The notes under the pieces: model-generated
The model's input: only the letters and a program-made list of their open reading frames with translations
What the model was told of the DNA's origin: nothing
The model's database searches: none
Assembly: GCA_030386875.1 (NCBI GenBank)
Contig: CM059562.1
Location: forward strand, 61,750,201-61,814,200
DNA from: Morinoia aosen
Lineage: Eukaryota; Arthropoda; Malacostraca; Amphipoda; Talitridae
DNA length: 64,000 nucleotides
Reading direction: 5' to 3'
In this document: piece by piece, positions 10,095-21,109 of the stretch
Layout: each line of letters begins with the position of its first letter
How positions within the stretch are numbered: the first letter of the stretch is position 1
Made by a program: the position numbers and the translations under genes

Positions 10095-12047
10095 TAGAGT
10101 TGAAAGTACTGCATTTAACTGTCTATCAATTTGTGCGCCTGGTGGGAATGTTAGATATTTGAGCTCGGGTTAGTACAGTACTGTAAAGCAGGCATCAAAG
10201 AGCATTCAATGCATGGGTCAACGAAAGCAATGTGTAATCAAGCTGTTGATTTTGAAAGGCTGTTCATTATCGTCGTCTATGAAGAAACATTTAGAAATTT
10301 TCTTTCTATAATACCACCTCGTGATCGATTTTGATGATAGTCTAAGATCAGAGAGTCTAGCTGTAAACATTTGAAATCAGTATCTTATTTATGCCTTTTA
10401 TCTCCACGTGTCTTCTGAGTACACGCGAATAAGTATTTGATTAGAAACCACAATGCATGGTATCCTTTGAATAATTCAAAGCAATTTAACTCTATTAGTG
10501 AAATGAAACTTACAATAATTCTGACTAGACAGCGCAACATTATTTACTGAATTTTCAGTCAAACATAAAAATAATATGATGCCCTTGCTTCTAAATTATT
10601 GAAAACTAACGGACAGAAAAAGATGTTGAATATTGGAAACTGCAGTTCTTGGGCACTTCAAGACCGTCACAACGGGACCATTAGTCTTAAATCAGAGCAT
10701 GAAAATCACTCGTTCTTCTTGTAGTTTTGAGAGTTAATTTTTTACACTGTGAATTGGGTAAGGATGCCATTCAGGATAACCTCATGCAGGTTTCATTACC
10801 GTCTACCAGTAAGTACAGAAATACAGAAATGATCAGTTGCACTATATCCGTCCATGAATTTCTCTTCAAGTGTAATTAAAAGCGTTTCATCGAAACTATG
10901 CCGGAACTCATGTGTTTTTTTCTCAGAGAAATTCCTTTTTAGATGTAGCGTACTTACATTAGAAAACTCATCGTGATTTTAGTTCGTCTTCCGTTCCCAA
11001 CATTGTAGTAACTTGAACAACTAAGTTTACTATTGTTAAGCGGCCATGTTCGCTGTTCGAAGTCCTGAGCTGAGCCAACAGAAATATCTATCAGGCATTT
11101 CTGATAGATTCTGAACCGAGCGAACTATCCTGATGAGCGAGATATGAAAGTGGCTTCTTAGTGCACATCTTCGCCAGAATTATTATTTTTACATTAATCG
11201 TCAATTACTAGACTTGTGCGATTGTTAGCATATGTATATGTCAATAAAATGCAGAGCGTAAAATAGTTCTGGTTGACGGTTTTAGAACGCTCGACAATTT
11301 CCGTTCGCGCAAAGGTCAGCTGTAAGGTGGACAGCAGCACGCACTCGGGCTCTGTCTGCTGCACACGACAAAAATATGTTGAATCAAGTTAGATTTTAAT
11401 TGGCGCCACACGAGATAAAATGCGCGATGTGCACACGAGCTGAATATTCAACTAAAAGTACGGCTTACTGGAGCGCAGCCTATCATTGCCGCTATAGAAA
11501 CTTCAAGCCACAGAAATTCATTTCGTTCACGAATTTTTCGATGCTCGCTAACTCGAAGCATTTTAGCTTTTTTTGAAAAACAGTGGCGACGCTAGTAAAA
11601 TTATTTGAAGGTGCGAATATCTTGAGAGCTGGAGAGTGGGGAGAAGGGCTCTCGACCCCTTGCCGCCCACGCCTCTTGTTTCACCGAGGCATTCTTGTTT
11701 CTCCGGCATTCCTCTGTTCTGTGACGAAATGTGTCAGTAATTACTTCATAAAGACATTTTGTCAATATTTACGGTTTATTTGGATGAAATAACTTGTCAC
11801 TCTGAGTTGTTGGAGGGTGGGAAATAGAACTGAAACAGCGTTCTACTTGACTTGATCATAGCCGATTACTTGCATGTATACCGATAATGCAATGTCGAGA
11901 TCTCACCTTGGTTACCAATTAGTAGTTTTCTCTAGCATCTAAATTTGTGTTCATCACGCAGCACAATTTTACAGATAAAATAAGCGACGAGGTAGAGTTT
12001 GTTTGGGTTCATATTTCTTGTATTTCCCCCCTATAGAAGTAATTTGG

Positions 12048-12212
12048 ATAAGACTGATACTTCCGGTGACAATCATCTATAGGTGTTCTTGACGACGATG
12101 TTGCCATCTGCTGTCAAAAATTCCATGGAGGTAATTCGAAGAAGACTTTAGTCTTTTTGGTGACAAGTTTGTCGGAATTTTTCATGACGATGTTGCCGTC
12201 CGCTCCCAAAAA
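12048..12212. repeat. Diverged direct duplication, period about 92 bp
   Basis: Two blocks share a GACT..GGTGACAA segment followed by GACGATGTTGCC and a poly-A-ended CTGTCAAAAA or CTCCCAAAAA. The GATGTTGCC core starts at 12097 and 12189, 92 bp apart. A weaker third copy of the core (GACAATATTGCC) is near 12318. Function unknown. Confidence 0.5.
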
Positions 12213-13404
12213 AGGTGCTGTTTTGGAACAGTCAATCGTTGCTGCATGCCGTATTGATTGCGTTCTGCTCCGCGCCATTTTGCATTACGGACGTTTGCGC
12301 CTCACGGAGTAATGCGATGACAATATTGCCTAGTGCTTTTTCAGGATCCCTCGATGTATATACCTAGTGAGAATGTTAGATTTAGAGAAGCGCAGTCGTG
12401 GCCGCTCCCACGCAATTCTATGTACAATACCATGCGCTTCCACTTGCCTTTTTGGTCTGTCATTTTAGCTTCTCTCTCTCCATGACTTGTTTCAATAAGG
12501 CGATTGTATAAAGGCTACAAGTCCGATATTAAAGCAAGATATTCCAATCATCTGTTCGCGACCAGCACGGCTTTGCCTAGCTCCGTGAACGAGTGTTTAC
12601 GAAGCTATCGTAAGAAAGACGATAAAGTTGTCATCATATGGCGTGATAACGCAATATATAATACCTCCAGAGAGTAGGCGGAAATATATCGGGCACCTGG
12701 GAGCCTAAAAATTTTTGCTTCAAGTGTTCGTCTTCGAAAACTCAAACGGTAAATTTTGTCGAATCCCTACAATGCCAAACAAACCATGCGAGTATCAGTG
12801 GACCAAGTATTTCTACAGAGAAGTTCCCATGGTACCTTAATCTACTAATATTTATTGTGAAGAGTATCATCTCGAGATGACGTCCGAATTTTTATAGCGG
12901 TTGGCCGTAGGAAATTGTTTAAAATTTAAATGGCAACAAGAAAAATGCTAAGGTATTTTCATGAAAAGTGTTTTACAATAACTGCTCATTTTACACTTCT
13001 GCCTACGCGTATACAAGTTTAACCTTGACGTTTTACGGATTGTTACAGACGCTCACGATTTCTGAATTTTCTGCATTGCTTAGAGCAGCGACTTTATTTT
13101 GTTTCCGGAGTAAAAAGGCAACGCGAGAGGTTCCCAGAGTTCTGTTCACGGATGGTGTTATCAGTTTATTGCACTCTGGCGTTTGTCAAAGCTTTCCCTC
13201 ACAATTGTGAAACTTTTTATTAGTTAAATTAATGATTTTTGTTAGGTCTGCTTCCTTTTGCTCAACTGTTAAATTCAAGATGGAAACAGAAATCATCTTT
13301 CCTATCATTTTTTCCCAGCATTGGCATGCTAAAGAGCTCTTCGACTGCTAAGAATGAGGATACCCACGCGTGTGGTCTTATTGCGTGAATTCATTCTGCT
13401 TCTA

Positions 13405-13705
13405 CGTGCTCTCCGTGGCACAGCGGTTAAGGGATCGGACTTGTATGCTGGAAGTCGCGGGTTCGTATCCCGGCGCTGGCGCAGAGATTTTCCCCGTTGG
13501 GTATAAGGGAAAGCTCCTGCACAATACCCCACTCAACCCAGGTGTCGGAAATGGGTACCGACTTTACGGGGGAACCGTCATGGTGTCCTATATATAGGGT
13601 TAGTTATAAGACATTTGAAAAACCAATGCTAAGATCATATGTATCAGGCTTGATTGGAAATAAAGCATCCCAAAGATGCCGATGTTAACCTAACCTAACC
13701 TAACC
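13405..13705 (+). mobile_element. tRNA-derived SINE with (CCTAA)n tail
   Basis: The 5' part resembles a tRNA gene. It has a pol III A box TGGCACAGCGG at 13416-13426 and a B box GGTTCGTATCC at 13460-13470, 33 bp apart. A roughly 200-bp tRNA-unrelated body follows, and the 3' end is a TTAACCTAACCTAACCTAACC tail at 13685-13705. A 6-bp direct repeat CTTCTA flanks it (13399-13404 and 13705-13710) and may be a target-site duplication. The tRNA part cannot fold into a complete functional tRNA by eye, and the long body argues for a SINE. No second copy was seen in this window. Confidence 0.75.
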
Positions 13706-15492
13706 TTCTAAACACGCAGCAATGAACTTTTTAGACCCAGCCCCTCAAGCCGTGCCAACAAACTTGCACTCCGCTTAGACATTAAATGAAATGGCTATCA
13801 GCAGACCAGCATTTTAATTTCAATAGCACACTTCCACGGGAAATGTTTGCCTGTTTTTTTCAAATGAAATTTTAATTCGGCGCGTGGATGCTGAAATTGC
13901 ACACCGTATGTCAACTTCACAGTTAAATTTGCTCCCACGTATTTGTTTTAAAATTTACGGGAGTTGAAAAGCCACTTTCACGCAAGTAAATTGATAAAAT
14001 CGGAAGACGTTGGTTTGACTCTAGCTTTAGTTCTTGTTTATGCGCTCATGTTTTGCTCAAAATTCCGTAAATGCTAAAAACTCCCAATGAATCCTTTTTA
14101 CATCCACTAAACGAAAAATCAAAATACAGAAACGGTTCATTACTATCGGTTAGATTTCTAGGTTAGCCCAACCTATATAAATAACGATGTCGTGAGGTAA
14201 AATGGTAGCTATTGTCTGTTTCCTTATATATGTAGACAGTTGGCCATTTCTCGCGCCTCCTTGTAAACCTTACGCACCCCCAGGGCAGGAGCTTTCGCAG
14301 GTTTATGAACCACGGTTCTGAACGGACCAGATGTACTCAGCTACTCTCCGCAGATCTTGCAAGCCTTATTGAGAATTTCATGGTGAGCTTCATTAAGAGA
14401 TCAGGAAAACATTCACTTCCTTTTCTCTCCATCATTCTTGCGAAATTTAGCTTTCACATTCTGGCAATTCACTCCTACTTCCTCTTTACTCGGATTCTGA
14501 TCATTCGGTCTCTACTTTTGTTAGGAGTTGCGTGTCAACTGGTAATGGATGTTTGTAGCCAGTTCCAATGGACAATATTTTTGATATCTCGGGCTAATTT
14601 AATTCCTATCTGCTTTTTATCCAAAATTAAATGAAGCTCCACAAAAATAATATCCGAGTTAACAACATATATGTGGAAAGGGAATCGTAATGGCGATTGA
14701 GGCAAGTTGGTTCAGCTGAGGCACTTTCAGGACGGATAAATCTGTAAAACTTATTGATATCCATATCACCTTTGATTGATAAAGGCATTTACAGCCCCTA
14801 AACTATTTTGATGATAACCAACCGCCACTGAATCGTAACCCCTGACCCACAGTCAAATTTTCAACCACTTTAAGTCGTTTTAGAGTTGCAGCCGAAAGCG
14901 TAAGTTCCACTGTCCACTTCGCTATTAAAATCCTCAAGAATATTTGATTAGAAAAACATCACTTAGCACAGCTAAGTTGATTTAGTAGGTGTTACGATGC
15001 CTGCTGTTACTGTGTTCTAAGATCCAGGCCTTGGGCAAGCGTGCATTAACATCGATGCTGGAAGACCAGCTACAGCAGTAAACACGTAGCGCTGTTTTTT
15101 TCTGGTATTTTAGCCTTTTTCTTCATTACTTGTCTTAGTACACGTTCCTTTCTACGCTGTTGTGTCTCTGTCTCCGGCAGTGCTTTTCTTCTTCTATTGG
15201 TAGCAGGACTCTAAATTGCCTGGTGTGTGAAAACATACGCCTCCAGATTTTCATGTTATGTACGCCTACGGGAGCATCAGGCATTCATGTCTTCAAATGC
15301 TGTGTCCACGGAACCACACACAGACGTGGCTGCGAGTCAGGGCGACGTCAAACTTCACAGTGTTAGCGATGCGAGGGTATATATCATGTGTCCGCTGAGA
15401 GACTTGACAATAATGTATAAGAATTAAGCCATTGCGGCTTTCATCTGAGCAACCTGAGCGAGCGCGGGGGGATCGACCGTGACCGGCACTCA
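13706..15492. other. No gene recognised
   Basis: AT-rich sequence. A 109-codon frame at 14305-14634 (plus) is hydrophobic and Ile/Leu/Phe-rich, as expected for chance frames in AT-rich DNA. Overlapping short frames at 15160-15490 on both strands have no recognisable motif. Confidence 0.5.
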
Positions 15493-15789
15493 TTGCAGTG
15501 CGCGAGGCCGTGGTGGGAGGTGGCGGACAGGCGACGCTATCTAGGCGCCGTGCTGCGAGTGCTCGGCTTTAGACGTCAGCTCACCTGCCCACATTGTCGG
15601 CTCTCGCAAATTTTGGTGCAACACCTCGTCGAATGCGAGATTCCGGACGACGGTAGTGACGTAGTGCTCCCACTTGTGGAGCCACTCTGTGTAAACTCTT
15701 TAGAAACGGATTTTCCAGCATTGTGTAATTTGTTTCTTATCGCTCCTGAAATGATAAGTGATTCTTTAATAATGTGTGTCAATCAGTAA
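15493..15789 (+). pseudogene. Possible LINE ORF C-terminal remnant with CCHC-type zinc motif
   Basis: An ATG-initiated 98-codon frame contains LTCPHCRLSQILVQHLVECE, a CX2CX8HX3C arrangement. The same arrangement, with a following Leu-rich stretch (here ALCNLFLIAPEMI), is found at the C-terminus of many arthropod non-LTR retrotransposon polyproteins downstream of reverse transcriptase and RNase H. No reverse transcriptase is visible upstream, so if the call is right this is a heavily 5'-truncated copy. A host zinc-binding exon is the alternative. The base composition is GC-richer than the flanks. Confidence 0.4.
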
Positions 15790-15979
15790 GAGAAACGCAA
15801 TCGATACTAGAACATCAATTTTGCAGCTGGAAATGCGTCGGAAGATTGAATCATTTCTAGTGTGCCTCTAGACTCAGTGATTCTGCAGAGACTTGACGAT
15901 GAGGGTCTTCAGGAAATCACCTTATCCAAAATTCGTAAATCCTAGCTAAGAAAAATTGCTTACGATCGTACGTAATACT

Positions 15980-16078
15980 TAAACCATGATGTTAAAGTTA
16001 CCAATTTTCCGTAGCGAACTTTGCTGAACGAAGATGTGTAAACCATGATGTTAAAGTCACTTATTTTCCGTAGCGAAC
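15980..16078. repeat. Tandem direct repeat, two copies of about 40 bp at 59-bp period
   Basis: TAAACCATGATGTTAAAGT begins at 15980 and again at 16039, and each copy ends in ATTTTCCGTAGCGAAC. The copies differ at only a few positions. It lies between the LINE-like remnant and the 42-bp minisatellite. Confidence 0.8.
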
Positions 16079-16364
16079 AGAGGTGTTTACTGAAGACTTA
16101 TGTGGAAGGCAGTGTGAAAACATCGCAGTGCTCATTAGTGATAATGAATGAAGTTTTCTTTGAAGTGCTCGTGGATTGAATTGATTGCATTGTCTACTTT
16201 ATGGCCCCATTTAACGAGCAACTCTTGAGCCGTGCGGATATTTACGGTTTCTAAAGAGCCCATTATTCCCGTCACGTTACTCATCTGTTTAGCTGCGGCC
16301 GCTCGTGCGAGGCGCTCGGTTCCATAAAGCAGCGGAGGCTGGCGCTGTGGCCGTCTGCAGCGCT

Positions 16365-16910
16365 GCACTGCCCGTACGTCTGGCTGAGAGTAGACAAGCT
16401 CATGCAGCACTGCCCGTACGTCTGGCTGAGTGTAGGCAGGCTCATGCAGCACTGCCCGTACGTCTGGCTGAGTGTAGGCAGGCTCATGCAGCACTGCCCG
16501 TACGTCTGGCTGAGTGTAGGCAGGCTCATGCAGCACTGCCCGTACGTCTGGCTGAGTGTAGGCAGGCTCATGCAGCACTGCCCGTACGTCTGGCTGGGTG
16601 TAGCCAGGCTCATACAGCACTGCCCGTACGTCTGGCTGGGTGTAGGCAGGCTCATGCAGCACTGCCCGTACGTCTAGCTGCGTGTAGGCAGGCTCATGCA
16701 GCACTGCCCGTACGTCTGGCTGGGTGTAGGCAGGCTTATGCAGCACTGCCCGTACGTCTGGCTGGGTGTATGCAGGCTCATGCAGCACTGCCCGTACGTC
16801 TAGCTGCGTGTAGGCAGGCTCATGCAGCACTGCCCGTACGTCTGGCTGGGTGTAGGCAGGCTTATGCAGCACTGCCCGTACGTCTGGCTGGGTGTAGACA
16901 TGTTTATGCA
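16365..16910. repeat. 42-bp minisatellite, 13 units
   Basis: Units begin with GCACTGCCCGTACGTCT at 16365 and recur every 42 bp through 16869. Units 2 to 5 are identical. Units 8-9 and 11-12 are identical pairs, so a three-unit (126 bp) block has been duplicated. Because 42 is divisible by 3 and the unit lacks stops in several frames, long frames run through it on both strands. The minus-strand frame (16135-16872) repeats a 14-residue AYTQPDVRAVLHEP unit and then has about 80 unique residues, but it has no in-frame ATG upstream of a TAA near 16950. I therefore treat the frames as by-products of the repeat. Confidence 0.9.
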
Positions 16911-19028
16911 GCCGTGTCCTTAAAGGTACGGACAGTGTTGGATGTGCTTAGACTCAGATTTAATAGATTGAGTGGTTGCTCTTCAACCCTCCGGCACAGA
17001 TTTAGAACGCGGCTCCGACAGCATTGGTTTTTAGAGGCTTCATTCACGCTATGAAACTCTGTCGGCACACTAGCGAATTTTTAAGAGATCCCACTCTATT
17101 ATTGGTGTCAGATTTGCAGAACCGATCACAAAATCAAACAAACCTTCAAATGCATTGATATTGTAATTACACTCAAATAAAAAATGTTTTTCATTTCAAG
17201 ACTGAATTCGATATTTGTTAATTTTTACACCCGTGCTTTATAAGTCTGTGTTTGAAGTGAAAACGTGGTTTCAGGGTTCCATTACAGTTCAAACAAAACT
17301 TTGACTAATAACGTCAGTTCAGAACCAACTCGGGGTCAATGCATATTAGAATTGAATCATATTTGCCTCGAATCTCAACGGTCATTTTTCATTCTTTTCT
17401 TACCTCTGAAAATGCCCCATCATTCTGATTCACGACTTGTTTTGCGTTGTATTTTGTGTTGAAAGCCACTCACTTGTGTTCGGGCACAGTCGCAGAACCC
17501 GAAAATTACTTCATCTTTTACCAACAAAATAAAAATCGACCACTTGAACATGTGATTCAAAAGCCTCAGCCCGTCAATAAGCAAATGAATCTTGCTTCAA
17601 AAATACTTCGATATTATTAAAAAAAGGCAATACTGACTTCACTACGATTTAAATCATAGGATTTTTGCATTCTAGTTCGTTCCAGGGAGTATTTGAAATA
17701 ATGGAACCCATGAAGATCTTCGGAAGACAGCATTTGACAATCATTCCGTGTGTTATTATGCCTCGCTGGTCTTCGTCCTAAAAGCTTCTTGAAACAAATT
17801 GCGCGTTTTCTTAAGCAGGAGCCCGAACCTCGAGGGATCTCAGCTTTCACCAGATTGTGTCTGAAGACGCACGCATGCCTGGCGCGCTCTGTCAGATCAA
17901 CTCGAAAATTTTATCTATATAGACGAACCATGTAAAAGCGTTCCGCTGTCACCTGCCTATGACTAGAAGGAAATGGCCTAAGTTGCCTAAAATATCAAAA
18001 TGTAGGAGGAAATGTACCCATAGAAAGAACCTTGAATGCTTCTGTTACACGAACAACGTTTCTAGCTTGGTATCGTCGCCACGGAGCCTTGGTGGCAGCT
18101 CTCTGAGTTAACTCAGGGTCATTATTAATTACTATTCCACCCCTTTTATTTGAAATAAGAAAGAAGGCAAAACCAAAGAAAGGCCGTAAAATAGAAAAAT
18201 TCAATCTCTCGAGATTTGATGAGGCCGAGTGCACACGGCTCGTATCACAGATACGTTCATCACACACTTTCGGCTGGCTTCGGACAGACAGAGAGACGGA
18301 CGGACACGGCTCCTATTATAGTATAGATTTCTCTCTATATATATGTTTCATTCAATTTCGTGAATGTTATTGGCCGGTAATTTCATTAAATGAAGTGTCA
18401 CCCATGTTTCTAAAAATAAAAATAAAACCTAAGTTATCATGAATAGGTAACATTAACGCTATCAGTATTCATAAAAATTACTACTCGCTGAGGGGATACT
18501 ATTTACTTTGCTGAATGCTATCCTTGTGAATGCAAAGCACCGCTAGATAAGATTATGCAGTTCATGTCATTAATTATTATCTGTCTGAATGTTGAACAAA
18601 ATTAATGCACTGACATAAATCCCAGTTTTGAATAAGGAATGACCTTATTTTAATTACAAAGTGGCCTATGAAGCAAATGCAGTCTTTTAGGAGGAGCGTT
18701 TTACACATAAATTTTATCCCAAATGATAAAGTTAAGTTTTTGCGAAACCAGCGTCATTTGAGACTCTTCTAACGGTATTGCGCCTGCTTCACATGCGAAA
18801 TAAAAACGATTATAGCTATCGCAGGTTGCAACATAAAACGTGTATACAAACGTTTTTTAATTATATTGAAATTTCATTGAAAGAATACGTGATAAGTTAA
18901 TGTGCAGAAGATGAGTAATTTCTGATCTCGGAAGTCTCCTGTGAAATTACTGAACTCTCTGATAAAGCCATACAATTTTCATTCCTGTTCTTAAATCCAA
19001 ATAACTCATGGTAAAACTATTATAATAC
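16911..19028. other. No gene recognised; possible old retroposon 3' end near 18.3 kb
   Basis: AT-rich sequence without a recognisable gene. A stretch ending near 18326 has a purine-rich GACAGACAGAGAGACGGACG run followed by ATTATAGTATAGAT. This kind of ending is seen in old interspersed repeats of animal genomes. Without a second copy in the window I cannot confirm it. Confidence 0.4.
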
Positions 19029-19470
19029 CTAGAAATTTTGACAACTTATTTCGCAGACTAGGAAAACAAAAGTTTTATTCGATGTGACTGCCTTCAGCCA
19101 CGCATGATGACAGCTTCGACACACTTTCGCAAGCTGGACACGACGCGAATAACTTCTGCCGTTTCCAATGGTTGCACGACTTTTTTGTCTCTCTTGGTGG
19201 CTGTGACGCTGTTGTGGGGCATTGCACAAGCTTTGGCCTCGATTTGCAACAAAATAGTTGACCAACAGGTTCAGGTCAAGCGAGTTGGAAGGCCAAAAGT
19301 CTATCTCCCATAATCCCACACCTGATAGCTTGATCAAGAATATATTTTTGCTCGCCCCGTGGGTGGGAAATAAGTCCTGTTGGAGCATTAATTTCTTATA
19401 TAGAGCCTTTACCTTCACCCTTAGAACTTTGTACCTGCAAGATCCAGAATATTTTTTTTTGTGCTGTGTG
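19029..19470 (-). pseudogene. Tc1/mariner-family transposase fragment, frameshifted
   Basis: The minus strand encodes the C-terminal part of a mariner-type transposase. An LMLQQDLFPTHGASK block corresponds to the catalytic QQD...H region, and FWPSNSLDLNLL corresponds to the WPxxSPDLNPLD block, with 32 residues between the two Asp. Just after this the family match moves to another frame (IEAKACAMPHNSV, then SLRKCVEAVIMRG), showing a frameshift near 19255. A stop follows that block, with further disruption before the end. The N-terminal DNA-binding half is missing or unrecognisable. It is a dead fossil; the key Asp residues remain but key Pro residues have changed. Confidence 0.75.
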
Positions 19471-20996
19471 TAATTCAGTTGACGTTTACAGCAAATTTAA
19501 TTAAGTTAGCCTCTAGTTTAAACTTATTTCACAGGAATTTCTTTGGAAAATAATTAACTCTACAGCTTCTACGTAAAAGCTCTTTTTTAATTAAGGTTCA
19601 CGAGAGCTGTTCCAATGAAAACCAAGAGTTTGAGAAGAAAGAATTTGCAAAATTGCATATTATACTCACTCTGCTATTTTAATAAATTTTAGATTCAAAC
19701 ATTTCAATACACGTACAAAACTATTTAAAAAGGTATATATGAAAAAAATGAGGACTAACAGTTAAAATTAGTATATTGCAAAGGGGCGCTTAGAACTCGG
19801 TGCGCAAGACATATGAGCAAATAAACGCTTACGCGTTTATCATCGTCCCCGTGTGACGAGCGACGTAAAGCATATACAACATATTGACACTTCATTTGTT
19901 AGAATACAGGCAGTTACCAAGCGAAACGTGATACATGATTAATACTGTTTCAATAACTGAACATTAATTCATGGACGAAATATTAGTTTCGATTCCAAAG
20001 TACTTATTACAGACAACTTGGGCAAAACTATTTTGCGAATCATTAAAAAAGCAAACGAAGTCTGTGAACGAGAGCATGCGTTCTGCAGGAACGCAGAGCC
20101 ATCGACTTGAAACAAACAAATCTCATTCATACTTGGCGAACATCCATTTATTTCAGGATGATTTTAGGAATGAGCATAGGATAAGTGTCCGTGTTCCAAT
20201 TATATGTGCGTACCACATTTTGCGCAGTTCTTTGAATCAAACTTCGTAGCGGACGTCAGAGTCCGATGACATCGTCGTCAGACTCCAAGAGCCAGAGAGA
20301 TTTTATTAGCCCTCGCCTCAGTTACTTTGTACCGCAGCTAGTTCATATGCAAATTAACTGCTATGTGGGAATCAATCTTCTTGTATTTTTGCACATTGGC
20401 GATGAACTTCCACAAGAGGTTGGCTCTTGCTTTTTCATACAAAGTCAGAACTGGCTAGCACCGTAGTCCAGTGAATTCTCTTCACGCGCCTTGGCTTTAA
20501 TTTTGGCTGGTTTCTCGCAGGTTACTTACTCAGCCTACATGTTTAATTTACTCGTCTTAGAGGCGCTGTACATACGTAGTCCTGAACCAGTTTTTCAGCT
20601 AAGCTGGCTAAGCGAGCTATCGTCAAAGTCCAAGTTGAAGTTGATATACTGGTATATTTTTTATGAATAGAAGGCTATAGTTATCTAACTGATGCATAAC
20701 GCATGTTGTAACCTGCGAGAACCTTTCGGTTATTGAACCTTCTTAAGCTGCTAATAAGGATTTATTGTCAATCACTTTCGAAAATATGTTTACAGAACAT
20801 AAACTAATGATATTCCAAATTGCTTTTCATTTCGACAGAGGCAGTTCTGCTCGTAAGAACGAGTTACTAATTTCAGAACGCGTTTCCGTCAGTGGACAGC
20901 AAATCCTGATAATCATTTTGCCGTCAATTGACGCCAGTGTGAGCTTAGGAGAACTCCGAATCAGATCTTTATTTTGGATACCGTGAGTGGAGGTTT
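19471..20996. other. No gene recognised
   Basis: AT-rich sequence. Short frames at 19971-20249 and 20765-20986 have no motif I recognise. No RNA gene was found. Confidence 0.5.
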
Positions 20997-21109
20997 CGGA
21001 ATCCGAGGCGTGAAGCCGCGCATGAGATGAGTCACGCGCACGCTCCCAAGAGCATCCTGGTGAGCACGGCGGCCCCCAAGCCGCGCCGCTCCTGCGCGCA
21101 GGTCTGCAA
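20997..21109 (+). CDS. Candidate host coding exon (unidentified gene)
   Basis: A GC-rich island in AT-rich DNA holds a plus-strand frame with an ATG at 21027 (MSHAHAPKSILVSTAA...). The frame is also open upstream of that ATG, back past 20997. From the ATG to the end, about 25 of 27 codons end in G or C, a strong coding-type signal against the local composition. The frame runs into a strong splice donor, AA|GTGAGT, with the intron starting at 21110. Read without splicing it stops at TGA 21111-21113. I do not recognise the protein. The stretch is basic and Ser/Ala/Pro-rich, with no domain visible. The 5' boundary is uncertain, and a minus-strand frame (20961-21164) is also open here, so a CpG island is the alternative. 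Confidence 0.4.

Larger units (their letters stand above)
8769..13404. other. No gene recognised over about 4.6 kb
   Basis: Mostly AT-rich DNA. The only items worth marking are an unrecognised 139-codon frame at 9675-10094 and a diverged 92-bp duplication at 12048-12212, both listed separately. No RNA gene or host exon was recognised. Confidence 0.5.

Noticed and set aside
13405..13480. A functional tRNA gene
   Set aside because: A and B boxes are present, but the acceptor, D and anticodon arms do not pair into a full cloverleaf by eye, and a SINE-like body and tail follow.
13685..13705. Telomeric or subtelomeric DNA
   Set aside because: Only about four CCTAA units are present and they sit exactly at the end of a SINE, so they are its tail and not a chromosome end.
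16135..16872. 245-codon minus-strand frame of 14-residue repeats as a real gene
   Set aside because: It has no in-frame ATG between the upstream TAA and the repeats, and comparable frames are open on the plus strand, as expected for a 42-bp unit lacking stops. It is kept only as a finding to test.
16305..17054. 249-codon plus-strand frame across the same minisatellite
   Set aside because: It begins at GTG, consists of repeat translation plus a short unique tail, and has no known domain. It is explained by the repeat period.
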